Positions 28,961 to 37,809 of a DNA stretch of 64,000 nt are shown in pieces. The notes beneath the pieces were generated by a model. The model made no database searches. It was not told where the DNA came from and worked only from the letters and a program-made list of their open reading frames with translations. The stretch is taken from NCBI RefSeq assembly GCF_000209655.1, contig NC_015458.1, positions 806,001-870,000 of the forward strand, written 5' to 3'. Position 1 is the first letter of the stretch. Each line of letters starts with the position of its first letter. The translations under genes were made by a program, and so were the position numbers. The stretch is from Pusillimonas sp. T7-7 (GTDB lineage: Bacteria; Pseudomonadota; Gammaproteobacteria; Burkholderiales; Burkholderiaceae_B).

Positions 28961-30172
28961 ATGGATACACGCCCCGTTTATCTAGACTATTCGGCCACTA
29001 CGCCGGTTGATCCGCGCGTTGTCCAGAAAATGGTGCCCTGGTTGTACGAGCAGTTTGGCAACCCGGCCAGTAACAGCCATGCCTACGGCTGGGATGCCGA
29101 AGAGGCCGTGGAAGCCGCGCGCGCGCAAGTGGCGCAGTTGGTCAATGCCGACCCGCGTGAAATCGTCTGGACATCCGGCGCCACCGAGTCCAACAACCTG
29201 GCCTTGAAGGGTGCGGCGCATTTCCATGCCGGCCGCGGCAAGCACATTATTACGCTCAAAACCGAGCACAAGGCGGTGCTCGATACCTGTAAAGAGCTGG
29301 AACGCGAAGGCTTTCAGGTCAGCTACCTTGATGTGCAAGAAAACGGCCTGCTCGATCTGGCCGCCTTCCAGACCGCCTTGCGTGACGACACCACCTTGGT
29401 GTCGGTCATGCTGGTCAATAACGAAATCGGCGTCATCCAAGACATTGCCGCCATCGGCGCCATCTGCCGGAGCAAGGGCATCGTGTTTCATGTGGATGCC
29501 GCCCAAGCCACCGGCAAGGTCGCTATCGACCTGCAAACGCTGGACGTTGATTTGATGTCTTTTTCAGCGCACAAAACCTATGGGCCCAAGGGCGTGGGCG
29601 CCCTGTACACACGGCGCAAACCACGCGTACGCATCCAGGCCCAAATACACGGCGGCGGACATGAGCGCGGCCTGCGGTCCGGCACACTGCCCACCCACCA
29701 AATCGTAGGCATGGGCGAAGCCTTCCGGCTGGCAGGCCTAGAAATGGCCGCCGAAAACGAACGCATACAAGGCCTGCGCGATCGCCTATGGGCAGGGCTG
29801 TCGCACATACCCGATATCTTCCTGAATGGTGATCTGAACCAGCGCGTTCCCCACAACCTGAATCTGAGCTTCAGCCATATCGAAGGCGAGGCGCTCATCA
29901 TGGGCCTGAAAGGGTTGGCGGTATCCAGCGGCTCGGCCTGCACCTCGGCCAGCCTGGAGCCCTCGCACGTGCTGCGCGCCCTGGGCCGCAGCGACGAATT
30001 GGCCCACAGCTCGCTGCGCCTGTCGATGGGGCGCTTTACCACCCAGCAAGACATTGACTTCACCATCGCACTCATTACCGCACAGGTCGACAGACTGCGC
30101 CAGCTGTCGCCATTGTGGGAAATGAAGCAAAGCGGCATAGACTTGAATTCGGTGCAATGGGCCTCATATTAA
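28961..30172 (+). CDS. iscS: Cysteine desulfurase IscS
   Basis: PLP enzyme that takes sulfur from cysteine as a persulfide and hands it to IscU and other acceptors. 403 aa: [15 protein letters not shown] start, [15 protein letters not shown] lysine in [17 protein letters not shown], and the active-site loop cysteine in [17 protein letters not shown]. The C-terminal tail ([16 protein letters not shown]) has the conserved IscU-interaction segment. It follows iscR by 20 nt. Confidence 0.98.
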   Translation: MDTRPVYLDYSATTPVDPRVVQKMVPWLYEQFGNPASNSHAYGWDAEEAVEAARAQVAQLVNADPREIVWTSGATESNNLALKGAAHFHAGRGKHIITLKTEHKAVLDTCKELEREGFQVSYLDVQENGLLDLAAFQTALRDDTTLVSVMLVNNEIGVIQDIAAIGAICRSKGIVFHVDAAQATGKVAIDLQTLDVDLMSFSAHKTYGPKGVGALYTRRKPRVRIQAQIHGGGHERGLRSGTLPTHQIVGMGEAFRLAGLEMAAENERIQGLRDRLWAGLSHIPDIFLNGDLNQRVPHNLNLSFSHIEGEALIMGLKGLAVSSGSACTSASLEPSHVLRALGRSDELAHSSLRLSMGRFTTQQDIDFTIALITAQVDRLRQLSPLWEMKQSGIDLNSVQWASY

Positions 30173-30190
30173 GTAAACAAGGTTTGCAAC

Positions 30191-30577
30191 ATGGCGTATA
30201 GCGACAAAGTTCTGGATCACTACGAAAACCCGCGTAACGCGGGCGCCTTCGACCCGAACGACCCCCAGGTTGGCACGGGCATGGTCGGTACGCCCGCAAG
30301 CGGCGAAGTCATGCGGCTTCAAATCAAAGTCGACCCCCAATCGGGTATCATTGATGATGTGCGGTTCAAGACTTATGGTTGCGGCTCGGCCATCGCCGCC
30401 ACATCGCTGGCCACCGTCTGGGTCAAGGGCAAAACGCTGGACCAGGCGCTAGAGATCCGCAACACGCAAATCGCCCACGAGCTGGCGCTGCCGCCAGTAA
30501 AGATTCATTGTTCCATTCTGGCCCAGGACGCCATCCAGGCGGCCGTCCAGAACTACAGGAAAAAGCATCAGGACTAA
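30191..30577 (+). CDS. iscU: Fe-S cluster scaffold IscU with Ser at the Cys37 position
   Basis: Scaffold on which [2Fe-2S] clusters are built with sulfur from IscS. 128 aa, normal length, aligning without gaps to E. coli IscU through residue 47. Two of three conserved cysteines are present: Cys64 in KTYGCGSA and Cys107 in the LPPVKIHCS segment, which also holds the HscA-binding LPPVK motif. The first, normally in the PACGD motif (Cys37), is replaced: the protein reads [11 protein letters not shown], with AGC (Ser) at 30299-30301 and Glu for Asp39. Function may still be cluster assembly, but this ligand and sulfur-acceptor change is unusual. Confidence 0.95.
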   Translation: MAYSDKVLDHYENPRNAGAFDPNDPQVGTGMVGTPASGEVMRLQIKVDPQSGIIDDVRFKTYGCGSAIAATSLATVWVKGKTLDQALEIRNTQIAHELALPPVKIHCSILAQDAIQAAVQNYRKKHQD

Positions 30578-30579
30578 TC

Positions 30580-30903
30580 ATGGGAATTACGCTTACACAA
30601 CAAGCGGCTGACCATATCAACCGCTACATTGAAAAACGAGGCAAAGGCCTGGGCCTGCGCCTGGCTGTCAAAACCACTGGGTGTTCCGGCCTAGCCTATA
30701 AGCTGGAATACGTCGATGAGCCTAATCCGGAAGACCTGCTGTGCGAGCAGCTGGGCGTGCGCGTCTACATAGACCAGAAAAGCCTGCCTTTTGTGGACGG
30801 CACACAGTTGGACTACGCGCGTGAAGGGCTGAACGAAGGCTTCAAATTCAGCAACCCGAATGAAAAAGCCAGCTGCGGGTGTGGCGAATCGTTTACGGTT
30901 TAG
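30580..30903 (+). CDS. iscA: A-type Fe-S carrier IscA
   Basis: Carries or delivers Fe-S clusters or iron in Isc maturation. 107 aa: [29 protein letters not shown] with Cys35, and the C-terminal CGCGESFTV with Cys99 and Cys101, the three ligands of the family. The ATG lies 2 nt after the iscU stop. A strong terminator follows at 31017, so the operon ends here; hscB, hscA and fdx do not follow as they do in many relatives. Confidence 0.97.
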   Translation: MGITLTQQAADHINRYIEKRGKGLGLRLAVKTTGCSGLAYKLEYVDEPNPEDLLCEQLGVRVYIDQKSLPFVDGTQLDYAREGLNEGFKFSNPNEKASCGCGESFTV

Positions 30904-31016
30904 CCAAATATATTGTTACGGCGCTCGTTGCTGCATTAATAACTTTTTATTGAATTTCAGGTGTGAATTAATGTAGTTTTAAACTGCCAAAAACGTAGAA
31001 AATTTACAGTTAATGC

Positions 31017-31049
31017 AAAAAGCCCAGGATTATCCCTGGGCTTTTTTTA
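31017..31049 (+). terminator. Rho-independent terminator of iscRSUA
   Basis: AAAAAGCCCAGG-ATTATC-CCTGGGCTTTTTTT: a perfect 12-bp stem and a T tract, about 115 nt after iscA. Confidence 0.9.
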
Positions 31050-31154
31050 TTGCTCCCCGCCAATCTTCTGCAAATTAAAGATATTTAATTTTGATGATCA
31101 AAGAAAGTTTTCGCGATAAATAGAAAACTATTTGAAAACAACGACATAGCCTTA

Positions 31155-31256
31155 AGTATTAACCCTAGAGTTACTGTTAGTTATTTAAGTTACAAAACGA
31201 CATGATTGTGGTTAAATCGGCTAAGGATTAATACAAAATATTTTTAATGTATCTAT
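31155..31256 (+). promoter_or_regulatory. Upstream region of autotransporter 1, shared with autotransporter 2
   Basis: An A+T-rich stretch whose blocks recur in the same order before the second autotransporter (37643-37744): TAACCCTAG, then about 20 nt later TTACAAAACG, then GGTTAAATC or GGTTCAATC, then ATACAAA and AATGTATCTAT. The conserved order suggests a shared promoter/operator region. I cannot place -35/-10 with confidence. The sequence 31050-31154 holds nothing else I recognise. Confidence 0.55.
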
Positions 31257-31293
31257 GTTTAATGATTCGGATTAATTAGCTATCGATTTAACC
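31210..31293. repeat. Inverted repeat in the leader of autotransporter 1
   Basis: GGTTAAATCG (31210-31219) and CGATTTAACC (31284-31293) are perfect 10-bp inverted copies 64 nt apart; GCTAA/TTAGC just inside extends the pairing after a 3-nt bulge. The right arm ends 8 nt before the AAGGTGG ribosome-binding site. Confidence 0.6.
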
Positions 31294-31312
31294 ATTGCAT
31301 AAAGGTGGGGCT

Positions 31313-34300
31313 ATGGACTTCAAGAGATCAAAAAAAGGATTGCTGCAGACAACAGCGCTTGCTGCAGCTTTGTTGGTGGCTTTTGGGCAGGCTTATGCTG
31401 GCTCAACTACTAATCTCCCCTACACATCAGGTGTAAACACGCTGCCTAACAATTCTTCATACACGGATACGACCATTGATGTGTCAGGTACAGGTACGTC
31501 TTTATCAGGTTCACACGTCGGAATTTCTGGCGCTGGCGATGCTTATACAGGCGATATCTTCCGTCGTTTGGGGATGGTGGTTGTCACAGACGGGGCTTCC
31601 TTTAGTTTGACCGATGAAAGCTCCATTACTGGAGTAGCTTCGGGCCCGCACTTCAGGTTGGTTTCGGTGTCCGGAGACGGTACAGAAATTACCCTGAATA
31701 ACACGCATCTTTCAACAAAAATCGGTAGTCCTGGCAGTAATAGTGCTGCTGGCCTAATGGTCTATATCGGCGCGACAGGGACAGTGACTGGGGGAAGCAT
31801 TACGACTGAAGGCACTAATAACCGAGGCCTAGTCGCAACAAACGACGGAACGATTCAAGCGAGCGGCGTCACAATTACCACATCAGGAAAAGATAGTCAT
31901 GCTGTCGCTGTGGATTTTGATGCCGGCCACAGTAGCATCGATATCCACAACTCTGAGATCACCACGCTAGGCAATGCATACGGGATGCAAGTCATTAACC
32001 GAGGGGATGGGTCGGTTTCGGGCGAGATCACCGGATCTGGTAATACTATAACGTCAGAGTATGGCGGTCTGACAGTTTCGGGTGCCGGATCTAAGATCGT
32101 ACTGACTAACACAGATGTAGCCGTAAATAAAAAAGGCTATGCAGCTCAGGTGCTAAATGGCGGTAGGCTCGAAATGACGGAGGGTTCTTTAAAGAGCCTT
32201 AGTTCAGCAACCTCCGAGAATCATGCTTTGGTGGTTGATGGTAACGGCTCTACGTTTATTGGAAATAAAGTCGACATCACCACAGCAGGTGCACACTCGG
32301 TGCATAGCCGCGGTGTTCCGACACACGCGATCAAAGCTACTAATGGCGCAACGGTAGAACTCACGGGGGGCTCGGTCGCCACCACGGGAGCCTTTACCAC
32401 CCATGGCATATTCGCATCCAGCAACAGCCATGTGACGGCAACCGATGTTGCAATTTCTACGACTGGCTACGCAGGCATCGGTGTGCGTGCTTATAGCAAT
32501 TTTGAAATGGGCACTGACCCTATCCAAGATCAATCCATTACCTTGCGTGGCGGCTCCATCAACACTAAGGGCGCAGAGAGCTACGGCATGTTCGCCCAAG
32601 ACAATGGCTCAAAGGTCATCGGTGAGGCCTTAGATGCTCAACGGCTGACTGTCACTACAGAAGGCAAGAACGCCTTTGGTGTGGCGGTCTTTGGCTGGGC
32701 GTCTGCCGATTTGACGGATGTCGACATCATAACTGGCGGCGAGGGAGCCAAAGGTGTAATTCTGAACCCCACGGGTTATGACAACGTTCCATCGGGGAAG
32801 CCTCTGTTTGGAGCCGCATTGACGATGAATGGAAGCAGCATAACGACTAGTGGTAAGGCGGCTGACGGCGTCTTTGTCACGGCGGGCTCGAACGATGATG
32901 ACACAGGCCCTTCAACGGCAAGCCTCACGAATACTTCGATTACCGTAACGGGGGAAAATGCTAATGGCATTTATGTACTAGATGGCTCTCAAGTCACTAT
33001 TACGGGCAGCACCATATCGACCGGCACTCAATCGACTATGGCTGATGGGCAAGCTGTTGGCCTATGGGTTGGCAAGAAAGATAGCTACGCTAAAGCGACG
33101 GATGTGGCGATCATCGTCAATCGTGAAAAAAACAATAGTGCTGGTGTCGAAGCAAAGGGCGAGAACGGTATAGCAGATAGCGCTGGCAAGGTTGATCTGG
33201 TACGCGGCTCTGTTACGACTTATGGTCTTGGTAATATGGGTCTACTGGCCTATCGCGGAAAAATCACTACTGAAGATACCATAATTGAAACCTTCGGTGA
33301 TAAAGCAAAGGGGGCCAACGCGTCCGCTGAGTTACGCACTGCTGATAACGTTATAGCCAAGTCTAACCTTGCTAATGTAAAACTGGTTGGTGGCACGGTA
33401 ACTACCCATGGGAAAGAAGCTCACGGCCTTCAAGCAAGAATGAAGGACAGCTCCATAGACGCCAATGCAGTAAGCGTTAAAACAAGCGGTGAAGGTGCGT
33501 ATGGTGCCAATGCATACAACGGCGGCGTGGCAGCACTAACCAATGTCTCTGTTTTAACTGCGGGCAATAATGCGCATGGCTTGAATTTGGATGGCTGGCG
33601 CGAAGAGGGAGATAACAAGGACTTAAATGACTTTGATATCTCAGGGACGTCAATCACAATGAACGGTGGCAGCATTGTTACCACTGGTACCGGCTCGGCG
33701 GGTGTTCACCTGAAAGATAGCAGTACGGTTGTTCTGAACAATGTGCGGGTCGAGACCAACAATGCGTCGATCAAGTCGCAATTGACGCAGACGAGTCAAG
33801 CCCAAACCATCACGGTGGGCGCCGGTTCCGACCTGACCAAGAACAACGGCACCTTATTGCATGTGAATCGTACGGATCCCGAGGGCTTGAACGGTATTGT
33901 TAATCTGACGATTAGCGGTACCGGTACGATGGCTTCGGGCGACATCAATGACGAAGGTGGCAACACCACCTTCGTGTTGAGCGATAACGCTCAATGGACG
34001 GGTCGTTTGCTTGGGGTCGACGACTTTGAAATCCTATCCGGCGCATCGTTTACCGAGACGAGTGGAACCGTGGTTCTCGATACGTTGACCATGACTGATG
34101 GCGTGAAAGTAGCCTTTACTAACGGTGTGACGGTCTCCTCGACTGAAGAGAGCGCTGTTGTTGCTGATGATCACGCAACAATCGCTCTGACTGGTGGCAC
34201 CGTTACTAATGGCAGAACTAGCGGCAGTGCAAATGGTTTATTGGCGTCAAATAATGCCACGATTACAGGTACCAATGTCACGATAGTGTCTGGTGGTGAA

Positions 34301-37255
34301 TCCACGCCAGGCGCAACAAACGGCGTGCTGGCTAACTACGATGGCTATGTGAATTTGACGGGTGGTTCGGTAAAGTCCAATAGCAGCCTCAATGGGCGTG
34401 GACTTTCGGCTAATTACAACGGCAAAATTGACACCAATGGCGTGGCTGTTTCAACTACTGGTGAGATGTCGCATGCGGTACAGGCCTGGAGCTTGATCAA
34501 GGACGATAATGGCGGCGTTCCTTCAACTGATAGGCCTACTATCAAGTTAACTGGCGGTTCGGTGAACACGGTAGGCGCTGATTCCTATGGCTTGATGTCG
34601 CAGAACAACGGCAGCTATATCAGTGCAGAAAGCCTCAAGATCACAACTACAGGCGCCAACTCCTACGGAGCCGTTGCGTATAACGGTGCAGAAGTTGTAT
34701 TGACGAATGTCGATGTAGCAACGAGTGGCGCAGGTTCGCATGGTATTTCCATGGGCGAGACCAGCACGGCACAAATACCAAGCAGAGAGCCGATTCCTAA
34801 CGTTGCCAGCAAAATTTCGGTTACTGGCGGAAGCATCGTTGTCACAGGCGCAAACTCCACGGCTGTGAATCTGCAAGATAGTGGTACCGTCAATTTGAAC
34901 GATGTACGAGTTGAATCCACGGGCGCTTCCATACAGACAAAAATGTCCCAAGCGAATCAAGCTCAAACCATTACGGTAGGCGCTGGTTCCGACCTGACCA
35001 AGAACAACGGCACCTTGATGCAGGTCACACGTACTACAGATGGTGCGGACGGCACGATCGCACTGAACCTGCAGTCCGGTTCGTTCTTGTCTGGTAACGT
35101 TCTGGATAAAACTGGCGACAAGAAAATTACCGTGACTAAAGCATCCGATGCCTACTGGGCTGGTATCGTGATCGACAAAAATACTAAAGAAGTGCCAGAT
35201 GGTGGCTCGCAAGACTATGGCGATGAAGAGATCGACGGCAGTGTTGCCAGCGGCGAAGGCTCGACGGTCACGTTCAATAATGGCGCCAACATCACTGGCA
35301 GTGTGTCGTCGGGTGCGAATTCCACTTCCACCTTTAGCGGCAGCACGAGCATCGGCGGCGATGTCGCTGGCCAGCAAGGCTCCACTGCCAGCTTCGGTGG
35401 TGCTACAACCATTGGCGGGTCGGTAACGGGTTCGCCAAGCTCCAACTTTGTGTTCAGCGGTCCGTCCACCAATATTGGTGGCTCAGTGGCTGGCTCGTCA
35501 GGCTCGGCCTTTAGCTTTAGCGGCCCGACCACGATCGGCGGCAACGTGGCTGGGGAAGGGGCTTCATTTAACTTCAGCCAAAGTACACCCACTACGATTA
35601 CTGGTAACGTCGGTCTGAACAATGGCTCAAGCATCCATGGCGGCTCAACAGGCACACCCATCCAAATCAGCGGCAATGCGCAAGTAGGTTCGGGTTCGAC
35701 CCTGGGCGGTAACCTGAACATTGCCGGCATGGTATCGGGTAGCGGTACGCTTGGCCCCGGTAACTCAATTGGTGTGCAAACCTACGGTTCGCTAGGCGAG
35801 TTCACGGGTGACTACGTAGCTGAAGTCAATGCAGCCGGCCAGTCCGACTTGATCAAGATCGCCTCAGGCGATGCCGATTTGCGCGGCATCAACCTGACGG
35901 TCGGCCAAGAGGACGGCAACGGCGGCTATAGACTGAACCACGATTACACGATCGTGGAAACGACCAAGGCTGACGGTATCAGCGCAGTGGCCGGCAACAA
36001 GTTTGCCAGCGAAGCCTTGGATTCGTCTTTTGACGGCACACTGGTCAAGCTGGATGCGGCCAAGTTCGGTGCGAACACGGTCCAGATCAGTCTGTCGGCC
36101 GATACGTCGGCGATCGATGCCATCCGTAAAGACCTGAGCAGCAATCAGAACGCCACGTTGGACGGTGTTATTTCGGTCGCTGGCCAAAACGCCTCGGCTG
36201 ACGCAGCACTGCAATCAAGCGATCCCAAAGACGCGCTGAACCAGCTATCCGGAGAACTGCATGCCAGTACGCAAACCGCTATGCTGAACAACAGCCAATT
36301 GGTGACGCGTACGCTGAGCAACCGCATGCGTGCGAACCTGGGTGCAGGCATGCAGGCTGGCGCCCCCACGGCGCAAGCCTCGGGCGCAGTGGCGGGTTCC
36401 ATGCCAACGTCGGGCGCTTACCCGCTGTGGGCGCAAGTGGTGGGTAGCTGGAACGAGCTGGACGATGACGGCAATGCCGCCAAGGTCAAGAGCGATACGG
36501 CAGGCCTGTTCATCGGCGCCGATACGGCTGTGGGTCAAGGTTGGCGTGTAGGCGCGGCCCTGGGCTTTACCGATGGCGAGGTCAAGGTCAACGATCGCAA
36601 CTCCAAGTCTGACGTCACCAGCTACACGGCTGCGCTGTATGGCGGCAACAGCTGGAAGACGGCCAAGGGTCAGGTGAACTTCCTGGCGGGCGCGGCGTAC
36701 ACCACCAACGAAGTCGATAGCCGTCGTACGGTTAACGTTGGTGGTTCGCAAACGCTCAAGGCTGACTACGACGTGAACACCACGCAGCTGTTCACCGAAC
36801 TGGGTTATGCCATTCCGGTGGGTCAGGCCAGCGTGGTCGAGCCGTACTTGGGTGTGGCCTGGATGAGCCAGAAGGCCAAGAGCTTTGATGAGTCGGGTGG
36901 TTCGGCCGCCTTGCATGGCGATAGCCAGACGGATGACGTCACGACCTTCACGCTGGGTCTGCGTGGTGCAACGACCATTACCACGGGCAAGTCCGAAGCG
37001 CGCTTGACGGCGGGCCTGGGCTGGCGCCATGCGGCGGGTGATGTCGATGCGACGCGTTCGATGTCGTTCATCCAGGGTGCGGGTGATGCCTTCAGCATTG
37101 CGGGTGCGCCGATTGCCAAGAATGCGGCAGTGGTGGACTTGGGTGCGGAAATGAACGTGGGTAAGAACACCGCCCTGGGCCTGAGCTACAGCGGCCAGTT
37201 CGGTGACGGCGCCAGCGACAACGCCGGTACGGTGTACGTGCGCGTGCGCTTCTAA
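31313..37255 (+). CDS. Large autotransporter (type Va) with double-module beta-helix passenger
   Basis: Surface-exposed or secreted protein that crosses the outer membrane through its own beta-barrel. 1980 aa from the ATG at 31313 (AAGGTGG upstream; a TTG six codons earlier is less likely). Signal peptide MDFKRSKKGLLQTTALAAAL and onward, cleaved near QAYA-GS (about 29). Residues 30-1440 are a Ser/Thr/Gly/Asn-rich passenger with short beta-helix rungs (GGS[IV]xTxG...HG type). It contains a duplicated unit: the ITVGAGSDLTKNNGTL segment appears near residues 837 and 1224, with related text before each. Residues about 1309-1442 are five or six ~22-residue rungs (TIGGxVxG...FSGPT). The autotransporter barrel is about 1702-1980, ending VRF. 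The passenger is lower in G+C than its neighbours. An adhesin role is inferred only from architecture. Confidence 0.93.
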   Translation: MDFKRSKKGLLQTTALAAALLVAFGQAYAGSTTNLPYTSGVNTLPNNSSYTDTTIDVSGTGTSLSGSHVGISGAGDAYTGDIFRRLGMVVVTDGASFSLTDESSITGVASGPHFRLVSVSGDGTEITLNNTHLSTKIGSPGSNSAAGLMVYIGATGTVTGGSITTEGTNNRGLVATNDGTIQASGVTITTSGKDSHAVAVDFDAGHSSIDIHNSEITTLGNAYGMQVINRGDGSVSGEITGSGNTITSEYGGLTVSGAGSKIVLTNTDVAVNKKGYAAQVLNGGRLEMTEGSLKSLSSATSENHALVVDGNGSTFIGNKVDITTAGAHSVHSRGVPTHAIKATNGATVELTGGSVATTGAFTTHGIFASSNSHVTATDVAISTTGYAGIGVRAYSNFEMGTDPIQDQSITLRGGSINTKGAESYGMFAQDNGSKVIGEALDAQRLTVTTEGKNAFGVAVFGWASADLTDVDIITGGEGAKGVILNPTGYDNVPSGKPLFGAALTMNGSSITTSGKAADGVFVTAGSNDDDTGPSTASLTNTSITVTGENANGIYVLDGSQVTITGSTISTGTQSTMADGQAVGLWVGKKDSYAKATDVAIIVNREKNNSAGVEAKGENGIADSAGKVDLVRGSVTTYGLGNMGLLAYRGKITTEDTIIETFGDKAKGANASAELRTADNVIAKSNLANVKLVGGTVTTHGKEAHGLQARMKDSSIDANAVSVKTSGEGAYGANAYNGGVAALTNVSVLTAGNNAHGLNLDGWREEGDNKDLNDFDISGTSITMNGGSIVTTGTGSAGVHLKDSSTVVLNNVRVETNNASIKSQLTQTSQAQTITVGAGSDLTKNNGTLLHVNRTDPEGLNGIVNLTISGTGTMASGDINDEGGNTTFVLSDNAQWTGRLLGVDDFEILSGASFTETSGTVVLDTLTMTDGVKVAFTNGVTVSSTEESAVVADDHATIALTGGTVTNGRTSGSANGLLASNNATITGTNVTIVSGGESTPGATNGVLANYDGYVNLTGGSVKSNSSLNGRGLSANYNGKIDTNGVAVSTTGEMSHAVQAWSLIKDDNGGVPSTDRPTIKLTGGSVNTVGADSYGLMSQNNGSYISAESLKITTTGANSYGAVAYNGAEVVLTNVDVATSGAGSHGISMGETSTAQIPSREPIPNVASKISVTGGSIVVTGANSTAVNLQDSGTVNLNDVRVESTGASIQTKMSQANQAQTITVGAGSDLTKNNGTLMQVTRTTDGADGTIALNLQSGSFLSGNVLDKTGDKKITVTKASDAYWAGIVIDKNTKEVPDGGSQDYGDEEIDGSVASGEGSTVTFNNGANITGSVSSGANSTSTFSGSTSIGGDVAGQQGSTASFGGATTIGGSVTGSPSSNFVFSGPSTNIGGSVAGSSGSAFSFSGPTTIGGNVAGEGASFNFSQSTPTTITGNVGLNNGSSIHGGSTGTPIQISGNAQVGSGSTLGGNLNIAGMVSGSGTLGPGNSIGVQTYGSLGEFTGDYVAEVNAAGQSDLIKIASGDADLRGINLTVGQEDGNGGYRLNHDYTIVETTKADGISAVAGNKFASEALDSSFDGTLVKLDAAKFGANTVQISLSADTSAIDAIRKDLSSNQNATLDGVISVAGQNASADAALQSSDPKDALNQLSGELHASTQTAMLNNSQLVTRTLSNRMRANLGAGMQAGAPTAQASGAVAGSMPTSGAYPLWAQVVGSWNELDDDGNAAKVKSDTAGLFIGADTAVGQGWRVGAALGFTDGEVKVNDRNSKSDVTSYTAALYGGNSWKTAKGQVNFLAGAAYTTNEVDSRRTVNVGGSQTLKADYDVNTTQLFTELGYAIPVGQASVVEPYLGVAWMSQKAKSFDESGGSAALHGDSQTDDVTTFTLGLRGATTITTGKSEARLTAGLGWRHAAGDVDATRSMSFIQGAGDAFSIAGAPIAKNAAVVDLGAEMNVGKNTALGLSYSGQFGDGASDNAGTVYVRVRF

Positions 37256-37313
37256 GCCCCAAGCCAGGCGTGTGTATCTTAATAGGGACGCATGCCTGGT
37301 TAACTGAAACCCT
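35935..37313 (+). repeat. Long direct repeat, copy 1 (3' part of autotransporter 1)
   Basis: Aligns without gaps at an offset of exactly 4316 nt to 40251-41629, with only scattered, mostly silent differences through the linker, barrel and stop codon and on into the 3' untranslated region. Weaker similarity extends upstream to about 35700. Confidence 0.92.
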
Positions 37314-37341
37314 CTCTGAACAAAGGAGGTGCAGATAAATC

Positions 37342-37374
37342 AAAAGGCCGGCTATAGCCGGCCTTTGTTGTTTT
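37342..37374 (+). terminator. Rho-independent terminator of autotransporter 1
   Basis: AAAGGCCGGC and GCCGGCCTTT form a perfect 10-bp stem, followed by GTTGTTTT. It lies 87 nt after the stop. The 268 nt after it, up to the conserved upstream block of the next gene, are A+T-rich and show no gene. Confidence 0.8.
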
Positions 37375-37642
37375 ATGCCAAGTCTTTATGCTGACTCAAC
37401 TGAATAAGTGCTACATGAATATTACATATTTGTCGGTTTTTTGTAGCATATTTACCATTTGGCCTTAGCCCAAAGGCGGTGATTGTTTAGCGCAATAAGA
37501 TATCGTCCCTAATTTAAATGGAAGCCAATTGAGTTTGCGGGTGGTCAGTAAAACTATTATAAATCAAATTGTTAAATATAAATTCCGTACGCGTCACAGT
37601 TTGGCAGTAAAGGGCTAATTCAAAGTATCTATTTGGGTTATA

Positions 37643-37744
37643 GGTAGTAACCCTAGTGTTTTGTTTTGATGTTTGCTTACAAAACGTGACCTTAGTATGG
37701 TTCAATCCCAGATAGAAGATACAAATTATAAATAATGTATCTAT
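37643..37744 (+). promoter_or_regulatory. Upstream region of autotransporter 2, shared with autotransporter 1
   Basis: Carries the same ordered blocks as 31155-31256: TAACCCTAG, TTACAAAACG, GGTTCAATC, ATACAAA and AATGTATCTAT. TTATAAATAAT within it is the best -10-like sequence. GGGTTA (37635-37640) and TAACCC (37648-37653) make a small inverted repeat at the left edge. Confidence 0.55.
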
Positions 37745-37752
37745 AACGTTAC

Positions 37753-37779
37753 AGGCGCCAATGCTGCGCCTTTTGTTTT
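37753..37779 (+). terminator. Terminator-like hairpin in the leader of autotransporter 2
   Basis: AGGCGC-CAATGCT-GCGCCT followed by TTTGTTTT is a short GC-rich stem with a T tract. It lies 30 nt before the start codon, after the probable promoter block, so it could attenuate transcription. The equivalent place before autotransporter 1 lacks it. Confidence 0.5.
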
Positions 37780-37809
37780 AGCCATTGCAGAAAGATAGGG
37801 GTAAAGAAC

